Shown here: positions 26,502 through 35,998 of the stretch, piece by piece
Numbering within the stretch: position 1 is the stretch's first letter
Layout: every line of letters begins with the position of its first letter
Translations under genes and position numbers: made by a program
Notes under the pieces: generated by a model
The model's input: the letters and a program-made list of their open reading frames with translations, nothing else
Database searches by the model: none
What the model was told of the DNA's origin: nothing
Assembly: GCF_000732725.1 (NCBI RefSeq)
Contig: NZ_JPNB01000002.1
Location: forward strand, 248,001-312,000
Origin: Kineothrix alysoides
Lineage (GTDB): Bacteria; Bacillota; Clostridia; Lachnospirales; Lachnospiraceae
Direction of reading: 5' to 3'
DNA length: 64,000 nucleotides

Positions 26502-26884
26502 ACAGCTCCTTTTTCCTTATTCAGACGCATCACTTCTTTCCACGTATCCCTTACCGAACGAAAGTGCTCGCATACTTCTTCTAATATTCCAATATCCTTC
26601 TTAACATTTGCTTCCACCAAACGTCTGTCTAAGTAAGCATATATATTATCAAAGTCTTGTGCGATCGGATATTTCATGTCCAGAGTTATCCGCATATACT
26701 CGACAATCTTCTCCACCTTCACTATGTTTATATGTGCTTTTTCTATTTCTTTCTTCTCTATCGCCGCAATAGCGATATTACAGAACTTGATTGCTCCGTT
26801 ATACAGCATAAGTGTTAATTCTGCCGGTGAAGCAGTCAGCACCTGATTGTTGTTATATTGTGCATATCCGTTTGGCAACGCCAT
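26498..26884 (-). CDS. fliS: flagellar export chaperone FliS
   Basis: A 128-residue protein with the family start GYAQYNNNQVLTASPAELTLMLYNGAIKF in part (NNNQVLTASPAELTLMLYNG), and the helical core IEKAHINIVKVEKIVEYM followed by LDMKYPIAQDFDNIYAYLDRR. FliS binds the C-terminus of flagellin in the cytoplasm and prevents early polymerisation. It sits 6 bp after fliD and overlaps the next gene, in the flaG-fliD-fliS operon driven by the sigma-28 promoter at 29402-29428. Confidence 0.95.
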   Translation of the reverse strand: MALPNGYAQYNNNQVLTASPAELTLMLYNGAIKFCNIAIAAIEKKEIEKAHINIVKVEKIVEYMRITLDMKYPIAQDFDNIYAYLDRRLVEANVKKDIGILEEVCEHFRSVRDTWKEVMRLNKEKGAV

Positions 26885-26890
26885 GTCTTA

Positions 26891-28897
26891 TCAACCTCCT
26901 AATAAACTTGTTACAGCACTCTGATTGGATTGAAGCTTCGCCAAAGCTGTCTCCATGGCTGAAAATTGATTATAATATTTATCTTCCATAGCCTTAAGCT
27001 TTTCTTCCATCTGCTTAATCTTAGTCGTATAATTATTGTAATCCTCTTTCATCTTCTTGTCATCATAAATCGACCCAAAGCTTCTGAAGTCTGTACTGGA
27101 TGTAAGACTATTTAAATTAGTATAAAGCTTCTGAGACAATCCGGAAAAGAATTCAATAACCGAATCCGGATCCGATGCAATGGCCGCTTTCAGCTTGTCT
27201 TCATTCGTGCTCACACTACTGTCATCCGCATCCCCAGAAATATGATAAGCATTTTTTTCATTATCTGCCGAACTAAAATAACCTAATGTCTCAATACCGA
27301 AGTTCGCCAGATATACTTTGGAACCATTTACTTCCACTCCTCCGAGCATAATGCTCTTCAGGCCGGAGGCAATAGTTGAAAGATTAGAGTCTCCACGCAG
27401 AATAGAATCTTTAATCTTAGTCTCCCATTCTTCCACTTCAGAATCAGACATTTCATCCTTCTCATCGCTTGTAAGAGGTTCGTACCCCTTGGATGACTCG
27501 GCATTATAAAGCTTATCCATCTCATTTATTAAAGAGTTATATTCCTTAATAAATTTCTTGATCATATCATAAATGCCGTCGGTATCCTGCCTGGTTGTCA
27601 AAGTTACCTCGTCGCCTTTATTGCCCAATACCGTTATCGTAAGTCCATTTACTTCAAATACATTGCTGGTGGATTTATACTCCATTCCATTTAACGTAAT
27701 AACAGCGTCACTTCCTGAGATTCTTACCGCATCGCTACCCGTCATACCGCCTTCAATCAAGTCTTTGGCAGTCTGTATCTTCGCTTCAATCTTGGATGTC
27801 GCTTCGGTAATGAGTGTACTTTTGGCATTACCGTCTTCATCAACATAATCTGCTATTGCATCAAGCGATGTTTGTGTTGATGCGAGGCTCGTCTTAGACT
27901 TTTCATATGCATCCACATATGTCTTTTTTTCCTGCAGCTCAGAAAGTTCATCCGTCGCAATCTTAAGATCAGCTTCGGTTCCTGACTCTTTCAGACTCTC
28001 GATTTCCGCTTTCTTGGCGGTAATCAACGAATCTAAGCCGCCTGAGCTCTGCGCACTTATCTCTTCACTATATTTGCTTCTATAACTATTCTCCGCAGTC
28101 GTAATCTGCTCCTGCTGTTTATTCAATGTCTCTGTCAGAGTCGTCCGCTGGCTCAAATATGCCGTCAAGCGCTGCGTTACCTCAGCATCGATTGCTGCCT
28201 GTGTCGCAGTTATATCCCCGTCCATATCCTTATATTTTTTATATTCCGCCAAGCTGGCGGTGTCATAAGAAAGAATCTGCAGCTTTTCCAAAGCGGCCGT
28301 CCCCTTACTGTTTGATGCAGTAAGAGAAAAGTCGTTATCTACTCCACTCTTTTTAGAGCTTATAAAGAATCTCTGATTTTTTTCATCGAAATTTGCATCC
28401 ACACCTGCACTTTGAAGATTTGACAAGAGCTGATTTATCGTCATACCGGAAGTAACGGTTACGTCCGTCGTCTTCCCATTTACGGTAACGCTGAAAGAGC
28501 TGCCCTCTTCAATTCCCAAGTCCGTCAATTTACTGCTCTTCGTATAGCTTCCATTCAACTGTCCGCCGGTTAAATAACCAGATGCTGCCGTCTCTTTAAT
28601 CGTCATCTTCTGTGTCGCATTCATAGCGCTGTCGCTGGTCACTACACTCGCTACCGACGAATTGGAAATATCTGTCGTCTTCTTACTGTAATCCGAAGCG
28701 GTTCGCATATTATTAAGAGTACCGGTAAAAAAGGAATGAACCTTTGTATTCAATGTCTTCCACGCGTCCTGCTTCCACTGTAGCTTAGTCTGTTGCTTTT
28801 TCACCTTATCGACTTTCGTCTGCTGGACCTTCATCAATTCTGTAATAATAGACTCTGTATCCAATCCAGAATTCATACCCGTAATTCTTATAGGCAT
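26891..28897 (-). CDS. fliD: flagellar filament cap protein FliD
   Basis: A 668-residue protein. The N-terminus (RITGMNSGLDTESIITELMK) and C-terminus (MEEKLKAMEDKYYNQFSAME, SLLGG) are canonical hook-associated protein 2 domains. Residues about 210-375 form a long Glu/Lys/Ser-rich helical insertion (AEIESLKESGTEADLKIATD) with coiled-coil character. This makes the protein longer than many FliD (about 450-500). FliD caps the filament and catalyses flagellin insertion. It lies 12 bp after flaG in the same operon. Confidence 0.93.
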   Translation of the reverse strand: MPIRITGMNSGLDTESIITELMKVQQTKVDKVKKQQTKLQWKQDAWKTLNTKVHSFFTGTLNNMRTASDYSKKTTDISNSSVASVVTSDSAMNATQKMTIKETAASGYLTGGQLNGSYTKSSKLTDLGIEEGSSFSVTVNGKTTDVTVTSGMTINQLLSNLQSAGVDANFDEKNQRFFISSKKSGVDNDFSLTASNSKGTAALEKLQILSYDTASLAEYKKYKDMDGDITATQAAIDAEVTQRLTAYLSQRTTLTETLNKQQEQITTAENSYRSKYSEEISAQSSGGLDSLITAKKAEIESLKESGTEADLKIATDELSELQEKKTYVDAYEKSKTSLASTQTSLDAIADYVDEDGNAKSTLITEATSKIEAKIQTAKDLIEGGMTGSDAVRISGSDAVITLNGMEYKSTSNVFEVNGLTITVLGNKGDEVTLTTRQDTDGIYDMIKKFIKEYNSLINEMDKLYNAESSKGYEPLTSDEKDEMSDSEVEEWETKIKDSILRGDSNLSTIASGLKSIMLGGVEVNGSKVYLANFGIETLGYFSSADNEKNAYHISGDADDSSVSTNEDKLKAAIASDPDSVIEFFSGLSQKLYTNLNSLTSSTDFRSFGSIYDDKKMKEDYNNYTTKIKQMEEKLKAMEDKYYNQFSAMETALAKLQSNQSAVTSLLGG

Positions 28898-28909
28898 ATC
28901 AACTTCCTC

Positions 28910-29320
28910 CTATCTCTTCTCATCTACCAAAATACCTGCCAACTCCCACACCTTCGCAATCATATCCAAAGTCTCCTCCGGCGGGAATTCTCTGATTACT
29001 TCCTTTGTATCCCTATCCACAATCTTAATCATTACTCTGTTCGTCTCATCATGAATACCAAATATGGCTTCAGAATGCGGCATCTTCTTATTGAGCTGTT
29101 CTACGGCTTTCTTGATTTTGTCATTTTCTGCCTGACGCATATCTCTGTTATCCGCGCCTGTATTTTGTGCATCCTTATTTTCTGTCTTGGCTGCGGGTGC
29201 CGCAGACACGCTGACATTTACTGATGCATCGGGAGAGGAAACCTCCGTGTTTTCTACAACCGGCTTCTGCGTTACTTGTGTCTGAATATTCCTGATACTT
29301 CCTAATGAATCCATGGCCAT
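28910..29320 (-). CDS. flaG: flagellar protein FlaG
   Basis: About 136 residues from the ATG at 29320, which has GGAGG 8 bases upstream; an upstream GTG at 29329 falls inside that site. The first 60 residues are low-complexity (VSVSAAPAAKTENKDAQ). The C-terminal FlaG domain is clear: IKKAVEQLNKKMPHSEAIF, MIKIVDRDTKEVIREFPPEE, LDMIAKVWELAGILVDE. FlaG modulates filament length in other bacteria. First gene of the flaG-fliD-fliS operon. Confidence 0.9.
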   Translation of the reverse strand: MAMDSLGSIRNIQTQVTQKPVVENTEVSSPDASVNVSVSAAPAAKTENKDAQNTGADNRDMRQAENDKIKKAVEQLNKKMPHSEAIFGIHDETNRVMIKIVDRDTKEVIREFPPEETLDMIAKVWELAGILVDEKR

Positions 29321-29324
29321 TATA

Positions 29325-29340
29325 ATCACCTCCGTGTGAT
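29325..29340 (-). promoter_or_regulatory. CsrA-type hairpin enclosing the flaG Shine-Dalgarno
   Basis: In the mRNA, ATCAC-ACGGAG-GTGAT: a 5-bp stem with hexaloop ACGGAG. The loop contains both the ANGGA core and the GGAG ribosome binding site. Architecture matches the two flagellin leader hairpins. Confidence 0.55.
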
Positions 29341-29401
29341 AGTCGTATTATATAACATCTTTTAAATTCCTCAAAAAGCCTATTCCATATGCTTATTAAT
29401 T

Positions 29402-29428
29402 ATATCGGATGAATTTTACAATAATTTA
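29402..29428 (-). promoter_or_regulatory. sigma-28 promoter of flaG-fliD-fliS
   Basis: Minus-strand TAAA, exactly 15 bases, then TCCGATAT, matching TAAA-N15-GCCGATAA with two changes. It lies about 80 bases upstream of the flaG start. Confidence 0.8.
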
Positions 29429-29543
29429 CCCCTTTTTTCTAATACCACAATATTTTTTGATTTATATTGATTCCTAAACCGAGAATCATAAAACTTGAAT
29501 TAGTATATTCACGTACTGACTGCAAAATAAATCGGTTATGTAC

Positions 29544-29617
29544 AAAAAGGTCTTTGCTTCAACGCTTAGAAGCAAAAACCTTTTATAAAAATCAGAAAAT
29601 ATGCTTTTCTGATTTTA
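29544..29617 (-). terminator. tandem terminators after csrA
   Basis: On the minus strand AATCAGAAAA-loop-TTTTCTGATT followed by TTTAT, then AAAAGGTTTTTGCTTC-loop-GAAGCAAAGACC followed by TTTTTGT. They end the flgM-to-csrA operon and insulate the flaG promoter. Confidence 0.8.
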
Positions 29618-29622
29618 TATAG

Positions 29623-29841
29623 CTATACTAAAAATTTTTTTAGCGCATCCAGACTTTCCACATCTACAGATGCTTTGTTCTCATTCTGTATCTGCACATA
29701 CACTTCTTTACGGTATATAGGAACTTCCTTAGGTGCTGTAATTCCTATCTTTACCTGCTCACCCTTTATTTCTAAAATAGTAATCTCAATGTTATTATTA
29801 ATAATCAAAGCTTCATTTTTCTTTCTGGATAAGGCTAGCAT
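29623..29841 (-). CDS. csrA: carbon storage regulator CsrA
   Basis: A 72-residue RNA-binding protein: MLALSRKKNEALIINNNIEI, ILEIKGEQVKIGITAPKEV and the RNA-binding segment PIYRKEVYVQIQNEN. It begins one base from the fliW stop and is last in the flgM operon. CsrA dimers block ribosome binding sites bearing ANGGA loops; the flagellin and flaG leaders in this window carry such loops. FliW binds CsrA and antagonises it until flagellin titrates FliW away. Confidence 0.97.
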   Translation of the reverse strand: MLALSRKKNEALIINNNIEITILEIKGEQVKIGITAPKEVPIYRKEVYVQIQNENKASVDVESLDALKKFLV

Positions 29842-30297
29842 CTATTCACCCGCTTTCTTTGCCTGAAGGATGTCATAGATAGGATATTTAACCTGATATT
29901 CATCTCCCTCTATAATTACCTGACATGCTTTTCTTTCCCCAGTATTAATAACGATGGGACCTTTTAAGTTCACAGTCATCTGGGTTAAGTCCTGAGGCAC
30001 AGTGACGGTTACAAGCACCAATAACTCCTCCAAATCAAGTTCACCGAGAGGCTTAATCCACTCTTCCTCCACTTCCGGATTATAATCCGGCTTTACCACC
30101 AGCGGATCCATGACCGGCATCGCGAACGCCGGTTCCTGCAAAGATTGAAGCCAATGAATCGATCCGGCTCCCGTCTCTTTGTCGTGAATCATCGTAAACT
30201 TCGTCAACTCAGAAAAACCTACAATCCCTTTCGGAAATGTAATAACCTTTTCTTCATCTATTGTAATCTCACCAAATGCTTTTGTTTGTATTATCAT
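29842..30297 (-). CDS. fliW: flagellar assembly factor FliW
   Basis: A 151-residue beta-barrel protein with family blocks IQTKAFGEITIDEEKVITFP, GIVGFSELTKF and LVTVTVPQDLTQMTVNLKGP, ending with YPIYDILQ. FliW binds CsrA allosterically and also binds flagellin, coupling flagellin translation to secretion. It is directly adjacent to csrA, the standard pairing in Firmicutes. Confidence 0.95.
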   Translation of the reverse strand: MIIQTKAFGEITIDEEKVITFPKGIVGFSELTKFTMIHDKETGAGSIHWLQSLQEPAFAMPVMDPLVVKPDYNPEVEEEWIKPLGELDLEELLVLVTVTVPQDLTQMTVNLKGPIVINTGERKACQVIIEGDEYQVKYPIYDILQAKKAGE

Positions 30298-30386
30298 ACC
30301 TTCTCCTTATACTCTGTAAATGCCGCCATAGTAAGCACCACTTTTTGTATGCGTTTCATTTCATAAACCTTCTTCTCCAAATGCCT

Positions 30387-31949
30387 TTAAATATAATTCA
30401 TCAATGAATTCTGCATGATTTTACTGGTTGCCAAAAGCGCCGACTGATAGGAATTGTTCATGCTCGTAAGCTGTATCGTCACCTCTGCGATATCAACATC
30501 TTCATTAGAGGACTGCAGCGTCTGGAATGTGGTCTTTTGAGTCATCAGGCGGTTCGATATTAAATCGAGACGGCTTCCCCTCGTACCATTATCCGTAATG
30601 GCAACACTGGTATTATCCAGTGTTCCGTTCATTTTAGTTATCAAACCTTCAAATGTTTTCTGTATATTTTCACGGATATATGTATACGCCTTATCCGCAG
30701 CATCTGCCGTAGCCTTTAAATTATTATATTCTGTAGTTCCCTCGGCATAACCAGTGAGCATCTTCCCAATATTTGTCTTAGCTTCGTTAATTTGCTTCAA
30801 GGCGGCGAGAGCGCTTTCCAAATCGTCAATATTTCTGTCCACATCTAAGGTAAACACTTCATCAGCCGTAGTATTAATGCGAATCGTCTGATTATATCCT
30901 ACGTCGTACTTAATAACCTGAGATGCCCCCTCTTCTGTCAAATAATCATTGTTATAATTTATCTTTGCTCCGGTTGTGTCTGTATATTCACATGCAAAAT
31001 AATGCTGAGGACGTAAATCTCCTTCTTTCCAGGAGTCCTTCTCATAAGTTACACGAATTTCCGTATTATTCCCTACCGATACAAAGTCATCATACGCATC
31101 TTTTCCCATAAGAATCTCACCGGTCTCCGGCACAAATACCACTTTACCGGAATTCGCAGGATCAGTAATATAATCGTAGGGACTGGGAACCGATGTCGAT
31201 GATACTTGCTCAATCGGAGCTGCGAACACATCTATATATGTATCCGATACCGCATCATATTTCGTTATAGCGGGTATTACTGCATCACCAGCTGCATCCG
31301 TCCCTCCTGTTAAATTATCATAAGACAACCGTATACGGTAAATGTCATTATTTTTTATATCAACAGCTTCCTCCAGGGGAGGGTCAGACGGATCATAACT
31401 CGTCGAAGACGCGCCTTTCAACTTACCGATATTCGTATAATTAATCGTATCGGCAGCCGAAACATTAAGCTGTTCCGTTATTTTGAACTTCTCCGTCTTA
31501 TTTTCCGTATAAGTCAGGGTCGTATCGGTACGGTACCCTGTAAAGACATAACGTCCCGCATAATCCACATTTCCCGTTGCATAAAACTCTTCTTTCAGCG
31601 ATTTTAGCTGGGTAACTATAATATCCAGCTGATCCACACCCAAATCCTTATTACTTCCCTTGGTACACTGCTGTAATATATCGTTAATAACGTCGGTAGT
31701 AGTATTCAGCGCATCTGCAGTAACCTCAAGCCAGCTTTTTGCATCCGGTGCATTCTTTTCATAATACTGTTTAATCTGGGACACGTCGCTCCGAAGTCTC
31801 AGCGCACGGATAGCGATAACCGGATCATCAGAGGGCCGTGTTATTTTCTTCAGCGTGGACATCTGTGTGCTCAGCTTATCCTGAAGCACTTTATTATTAT
31901 TGATATTATACAGCGAATTATTCTGCATAATTTTATTTGTCATTCTCAT
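30387..31949 (-). CDS. flgL: flagellar hook-filament junction protein FlgL
   Basis: About 520 residues. I take the ATG at 31949 because the product then starts MRMTNKIMQNNSLYNINNNK, as in the family, with AGGAGG upstream. The N-terminus continues QMSTLKKITRPSDDPVIAIRALRLR, and the C-terminus DVDIAEVTIQLTSMNNSYQSALLATSKIMQNSLMNYI has the flagellin-like D0 helix. The middle (residues 180-360) is a long insertion rich in Asp/Thr. FlgL (HAP3) joins the hook-associated FlgK to flagellin. It follows the second flgK gene closely. Confidence 0.92.
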   Translation of the reverse strand: MRMTNKIMQNNSLYNINNNKVLQDKLSTQMSTLKKITRPSDDPVIAIRALRLRSDVSQIKQYYEKNAPDAKSWLEVTADALNTTTDVINDILQQCTKGSNKDLGVDQLDIIVTQLKSLKEEFYATGNVDYAGRYVFTGYRTDTTLTYTENKTEKFKITEQLNVSAADTINYTNIGKLKGASSTSYDPSDPPLEEAVDIKNNDIYRIRLSYDNLTGGTDAAGDAVIPAITKYDAVSDTYIDVFAAPIEQVSSTSVPSPYDYITDPANSGKVVFVPETGEILMGKDAYDDFVSVGNNTEIRVTYEKDSWKEGDLRPQHYFACEYTDTTGAKINYNNDYLTEEGASQVIKYDVGYNQTIRINTTADEVFTLDVDRNIDDLESALAALKQINEAKTNIGKMLTGYAEGTTEYNNLKATADAADKAYTYIRENIQKTFEGLITKMNGTLDNTSVAITDNGTRGSRLDLISNRLMTQKTTFQTLQSSNEDVDIAEVTIQLTSMNNSYQSALLATSKIMQNSLMNYI

Positions 31950-31971
31950 ATCGGATTCAATCCTCCTATCA

Positions 31972-33816
31972 TCACACGCCAGTCTCAAGAATTAAGCGGT
32001 CGTATACTTCTGTCAATATCTGCATCATCTTAGCGGAAAGCGTATATGCGTTCTGAAATCTTACCATATTCGTCGCTTCTTCGTCCTCATCCACACCCGA
32101 AATAGCGGTTCGTTGGTTATCGATCGTTACTGCGATTCCATAATATGTATTGTAAAAAGTCTCCGCATTGCTGGCATTTAAGGCTACGTCGGAAAGAATA
32201 CACTGCAGAAATTCGCTGGCTGTGGAATTACGGAAGCTGAACTTGGTCTTGTCTCCCAGAATTGAAATCAATTCAGTAATCTTGCCGCATTCCTCCACAC
32301 CGACCTCTGCGCTGCTTCTCGTTCCGAGCAGATCAGCTTTCGCCGACAGCGCTTTATTTACTTGAAAATTAAATGCCGTCAATTCATAATATCCGTCATC
32401 ATCATTAAAATCGCTTTCTTCGTATTGGGTGTCGTTCTTATTGGCTCCCGTTACCGCTTTCCCTGCTGTAAAAAACATTACTCCCTTATTGCCCTCCGCG
32501 TCATATCCGCTGGTAAAAACTTCGTTTACCTGAGCAGCAAATGCTCGGACGAACTCATTCAGCTGAGACAGATAATAAGGAATTCCTTGATAGCTGATAT
32601 CCGCACCTATTTCCGCTTCCTTCGCAATCTTAGAGGCATCGATTATCGTATCGCACTTCGCGTCATCCATCTCAAGCGTATAGGTAGAGGTAGTATCATC
32701 AAAAGTCCATGACTTGTAGTAATAAATCGTGTTTCCGATGACAATGCTTCCTCCTGTATCGGAAAGATTGCATTTATTCATATCCGTCAGATATTCCTGG
32801 GTCACCTTAATCTTCACTTCCGCATTAGAACCGTCAGCAGTTCTTCCCACATTGGTTACTGTGCCGGAAAATGCCTGATTGTTATTGCCGTCGCGCATCG
32901 CCACAAGGCCCTTTAACCCGCCTCCCATAGATGCATTATTCAGATTGAATACATTGCCGTTATCCCAGTAAATATCGTACAATCCATCCGCATCCGTCAT
33001 ATTTATTTTTTCATTGTCTGCTCTGGAAACACATTCTAACGTATGGTAGTCGTTGCCGTCCACTAACATCTGTCCGCCGGCGATGTACACCATAAAGCGT
33101 GTTCCGCCTGTTTTCCTGGTAGGGTCATTGGCATCGGTAACTTCAATCTCTTTCGTCTTGATATCTACGATTTCTGACAGCTCGTCCAACATAAGATCTC
33201 TCTTATCCCGTAGTTCGTTGGCTGCAGCTCCCGTCATCTCAATAACGTTGATCTGCTTGTTCAGTGTAGCAATTTCTGTAGAGATAGCATTGATTCTATC
33301 GACCCTGATCTTGATCTCTGAGTTGACGTCCTTTTGCAGTTCTTTTAAGTTTCCCGCCGTATTGTTGAAATAGTCCGCCATGCTTTCTGCCGCTGCAATG
33401 AACTGTGCCTTGCTGTCCGTACTGCTGGAATTGGTGGAAACAGACTGTAATGCTGACCAGAAAGAACTATAAATTTTACCGAAGCCCGAGGTTCCGTCAT
33501 CGTCCAAATATTGCTGCAAGGTATCCGTGTAATATTTCTTTACATCGTATTCGCCGAGGGTAGTGTTATTATTGCGGAATCTCATATCGTAATAGCTGTC
33601 CCGCATACGCTCAATAGCTACCGTATCAACGCCCGCTCCGGCACAGCCGTATGTAGCGAACACGCGAAGGGCATTGGAAGCTTCCTGCGTCACCGTCTGT
33701 CTGCTGTAGCCGTCTGTGTTTACGTTGGAAACGTTATTTGCCGCCGTATTAAGAGCTGCATTCGCTGCCCGTAATCCCGAGGATGTGATTGTCAATCCAA
33801 AAAATTGTGATGGCAT
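31972..33816 (-). CDS. flgK: flagellar hook-associated protein FlgK (copy 2)
   Basis: A 614-residue protein. The N-terminal flagellar rod motif is FFGLTITSSGLRAANAALNT and NNVSNVNTDGYSRQTV; the C-terminal D0 motif is EEATNMVRFQNAYTLSAKMM. FlgK (HAP1) forms the hook-filament junction. A second FlgK of 541 residues precedes it by 11 bp. They differ strongly in the middle, so this is an old duplication, and the two may form a composite junction. Confidence 0.92.
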   Translation of the reverse strand: MPSQFFGLTITSSGLRAANAALNTAANNVSNVNTDGYSRQTVTQEASNALRVFATYGCAGAGVDTVAIERMRDSYYDMRFRNNNTTLGEYDVKKYYTDTLQQYLDDDGTSGFGKIYSSFWSALQSVSTNSSSTDSKAQFIAAAESMADYFNNTAGNLKELQKDVNSEIKIRVDRINAISTEIATLNKQINVIEMTGAAANELRDKRDLMLDELSEIVDIKTKEIEVTDANDPTRKTGGTRFMVYIAGGQMLVDGNDYHTLECVSRADNEKINMTDADGLYDIYWDNGNVFNLNNASMGGGLKGLVAMRDGNNNQAFSGTVTNVGRTADGSNAEVKIKVTQEYLTDMNKCNLSDTGGSIVIGNTIYYYKSWTFDDTTSTYTLEMDDAKCDTIIDASKIAKEAEIGADISYQGIPYYLSQLNEFVRAFAAQVNEVFTSGYDAEGNKGVMFFTAGKAVTGANKNDTQYEESDFNDDDGYYELTAFNFQVNKALSAKADLLGTRSSAEVGVEECGKITELISILGDKTKFSFRNSTASEFLQCILSDVALNASNAETFYNTYYGIAVTIDNQRTAISGVDEDEEATNMVRFQNAYTLSAKMMQILTEVYDRLILETGV

Positions 33817-33827
33817 CTTAATTCACC

Positions 33828-35453
33828 TTACCTTCCCAATGTACTTATAATATGCTCTATCATTTCATTAATTACATTAATGTATCTGCTCGACGCGTTA
33901 TAAGCATTCTGGAACTTGATCATAAATTCCATCTCTTCGTCGGAGAATACTCCTACAACCTGTTCTCTCGCGGCAAAAGCTTCATTTACCGTGTTGACCT
34001 GTGCCGCTGCAATTTCCTTGTTCGCTTCCCCGGTGTTGCTTACCTGCGAAATTAAGCTTGAATAATACTTCATGAGATTAGTCTTCGTCTTCAAGTTCGG
34101 GTTGAGCGTATAGGACTCATCCGAAAGCACATCCAAAAGCTTCTGCATCGTTGCCTTATCCTCTGTTCCGTCCTTCAAACGGAAGGAAAGCAGGGCTGGT
34201 TCTGCTACAAGGTCCTCATTGATGACAATATTGCCAACAGTAAAGCCTACCGCGTCATCGTTCGCAATCATTTCGAACAACTGATACGGTTTACCGTCTT
34301 CATCTCTCAGGTAGGTGCTGCTGGGATCGCTGAGTGTCGCTTCTTCGGCTGCATTTTTAAGCACTTCATTAATTTTAGTAGTAACTGATTTTATCAAATA
34401 GTCAAACTCAGCCTGAATGTTCATGAGCAACGACTGCGAAATATTAGTGTTATAATTCTCTATATCCACAGTGGCCGGATCAACCTCTTGGTAAGTCGCG
34501 CGTTTTTCACCTCTTGCCAGCAATAATGCTCTCATGGAACCTATATCCGTATTCATATCGGAGGATATGGTCTGGGTCGGGTCGTATACTCTGGATGCCT
34601 CCAGATCCAGAACCTTTTCTCCATTTACCGTCTTATAGTTAGCAAGCTGTGACCAGTAAGGGGTATAAAATCCGGTAGTCTTATCCTGATACAGTTCTAT
34701 TTTATTTATCGAATCCGACCTTATGAAATCGACGCCTTCGAACCTCACGGTCACTACACCGTATATATCCTCGGAGTAACTGATATCTCCAAGCTTTGCC
34801 ATCTCATCCAGTATCTGATTTCGTTTATCTCTTAGATCGTTGGCATTCTCAGTGCCGCCGGTCTCTATTTTCATTATTTGTTTGTTGATCTCGACCAACT
34901 GCTCACCGTACTTGTTAAGGGTCTCCACATCGGCCTTCACCTGAGTGTTCAGGTTGTCCTGTTGATCGCTGAGCCCTTGATAAACAAGCAGTGCCCTCTG
35001 CAAAAATTCCTTGGAGCGGGTCACGAACAGGTTCTGATTCGTAGCCTTGCAAGGATCCTTCGCCAGCTCTTCAATAGCAGTCCAGAGATTCTCCAAAGCC
35101 TCCGAGAACTCCGCGCCCTGAAATTCTCCAAACAAGTCCTCCACTTCCTCGATGACCTGCGTGTTCGTCTCATAGAACGCACTGCGTCCGGATTCTTTAC
35201 GATATGTTTTATCTAAAAATTCATCTCTTACTTGTCTTGTTTGGGAATAATATACGCCCAGACCGGTCTGCTGATATGCAACAGAGGAGGCGTTGACTGA
35301 GAGAATATTATAGCTTCTCGTTCCGAACAGGATCTGCTGTCTCGTATATCCTGTGGTATCAACGTTAGCCATATTATGCGCCGTCGTATTGAGCGCGTTT
35401 TGACTTGTTTGTAATCCGGATGCACCGACGTATAAGCTTCCAAATAGTGACAT
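33828..35453 (-). CDS. flgK: flagellar hook-associated protein FlgK (copy 1)
   Basis: A 541-residue protein. N-terminal LFGSLYVGASGLQTSQNALN and NMANVDTTGYTRQQI, and C-terminal DEEMEFMIKFQNAYNASSRYINVINEMIEHI, define FlgK. It is shorter than copy 2 and resembles ordinary FlgK length (about 550). It follows flgN by 22 bp in the sigma-28 operon. Confidence 0.92.
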   Translation of the reverse strand: MSLFGSLYVGASGLQTSQNALNTTAHNMANVDTTGYTRQQILFGTRSYNILSVNASSVAYQQTGLGVYYSQTRQVRDEFLDKTYRKESGRSAFYETNTQVIEEVEDLFGEFQGAEFSEALENLWTAIEELAKDPCKATNQNLFVTRSKEFLQRALLVYQGLSDQQDNLNTQVKADVETLNKYGEQLVEINKQIMKIETGGTENANDLRDKRNQILDEMAKLGDISYSEDIYGVVTVRFEGVDFIRSDSINKIELYQDKTTGFYTPYWSQLANYKTVNGEKVLDLEASRVYDPTQTISSDMNTDIGSMRALLLARGEKRATYQEVDPATVDIENYNTNISQSLLMNIQAEFDYLIKSVTTKINEVLKNAAEEATLSDPSSTYLRDEDGKPYQLFEMIANDDAVGFTVGNIVINEDLVAEPALLSFRLKDGTEDKATMQKLLDVLSDESYTLNPNLKTKTNLMKYYSSLISQVSNTGEANKEIAAAQVNTVNEAFAAREQVVGVFSDEEMEFMIKFQNAYNASSRYINVINEMIEHIISTLGR

Positions 35454-35475
35454 ATGATATTACCTCTCTAAGGGA

Positions 35476-35994
35476 TTATTGTTTTGTATCGAATTCACTT
35501 CTGTCTACTCCGATTACACTTCCGGCGTTATACGCACCCTTGTTGTAATTGGCAGTTGCAGGAGCCGCCTTCGTTGCCTGAACCATGTTTATCTCGAACT
35601 CTACCATCTCCAGTGCGCTGGACAGCAATTCTCTGTTCTGGGAATTCACTCTCTGCACCTTGTGGACGACGTCCTTCAGCCTATCATAGACTTCCGCCAG
35701 CTTCTGACTCTCTACCGGCCTTGGTTCAAGCATTTGAATAATGTTAGCAAGCTTCAAATCTTCAACATCCCTGTTTACTACGTTGGCAATATCACGGACC
35801 ACTTCTTGTCTGTCATGATCCAAATGATTAATTCTGCTTACAACGATTTGTTCTTCATCCGTGATTTTTGATAACTCTTTTAAATCACCGGCTATGATAA
35901 CCGGCGTCTTGTTTTTGGATAGCCCCAGCAAGTTTTCATACTCTTCACACAATTTACCTAATATATCTATCAGGTTCTCCATCAAACTTGCCAC
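35476..35994 (-). CDS. flgN: FlgN-family flagellar chaperone
   Basis: A 172-residue helical protein (ENLIDILGKLCEEYENLLGL, KTPVIIAGDLKELSKITDEEQ, NSQNRELLSSALEMVEFEIN). Its position between flgM and flgK and the helical length fit FlgN, which chaperones FlgK and FlgL for export. It starts 4 bp after the flgM stop. Confidence 0.88.
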   Translation of the reverse strand: MASLMENLIDILGKLCEEYENLLGLSKNKTPVIIAGDLKELSKITDEEQIVVSRINHLDHDRQEVVRDIANVVNRDVEDLKLANIIQMLEPRPVESQKLAEVYDRLKDVVHKVQRVNSQNRELLSSALEMVEFEINMVQATKAAPATANYNKGAYNAGSVIGVDRSEFDTKQ

Positions 35995-35998
35995 GGGA

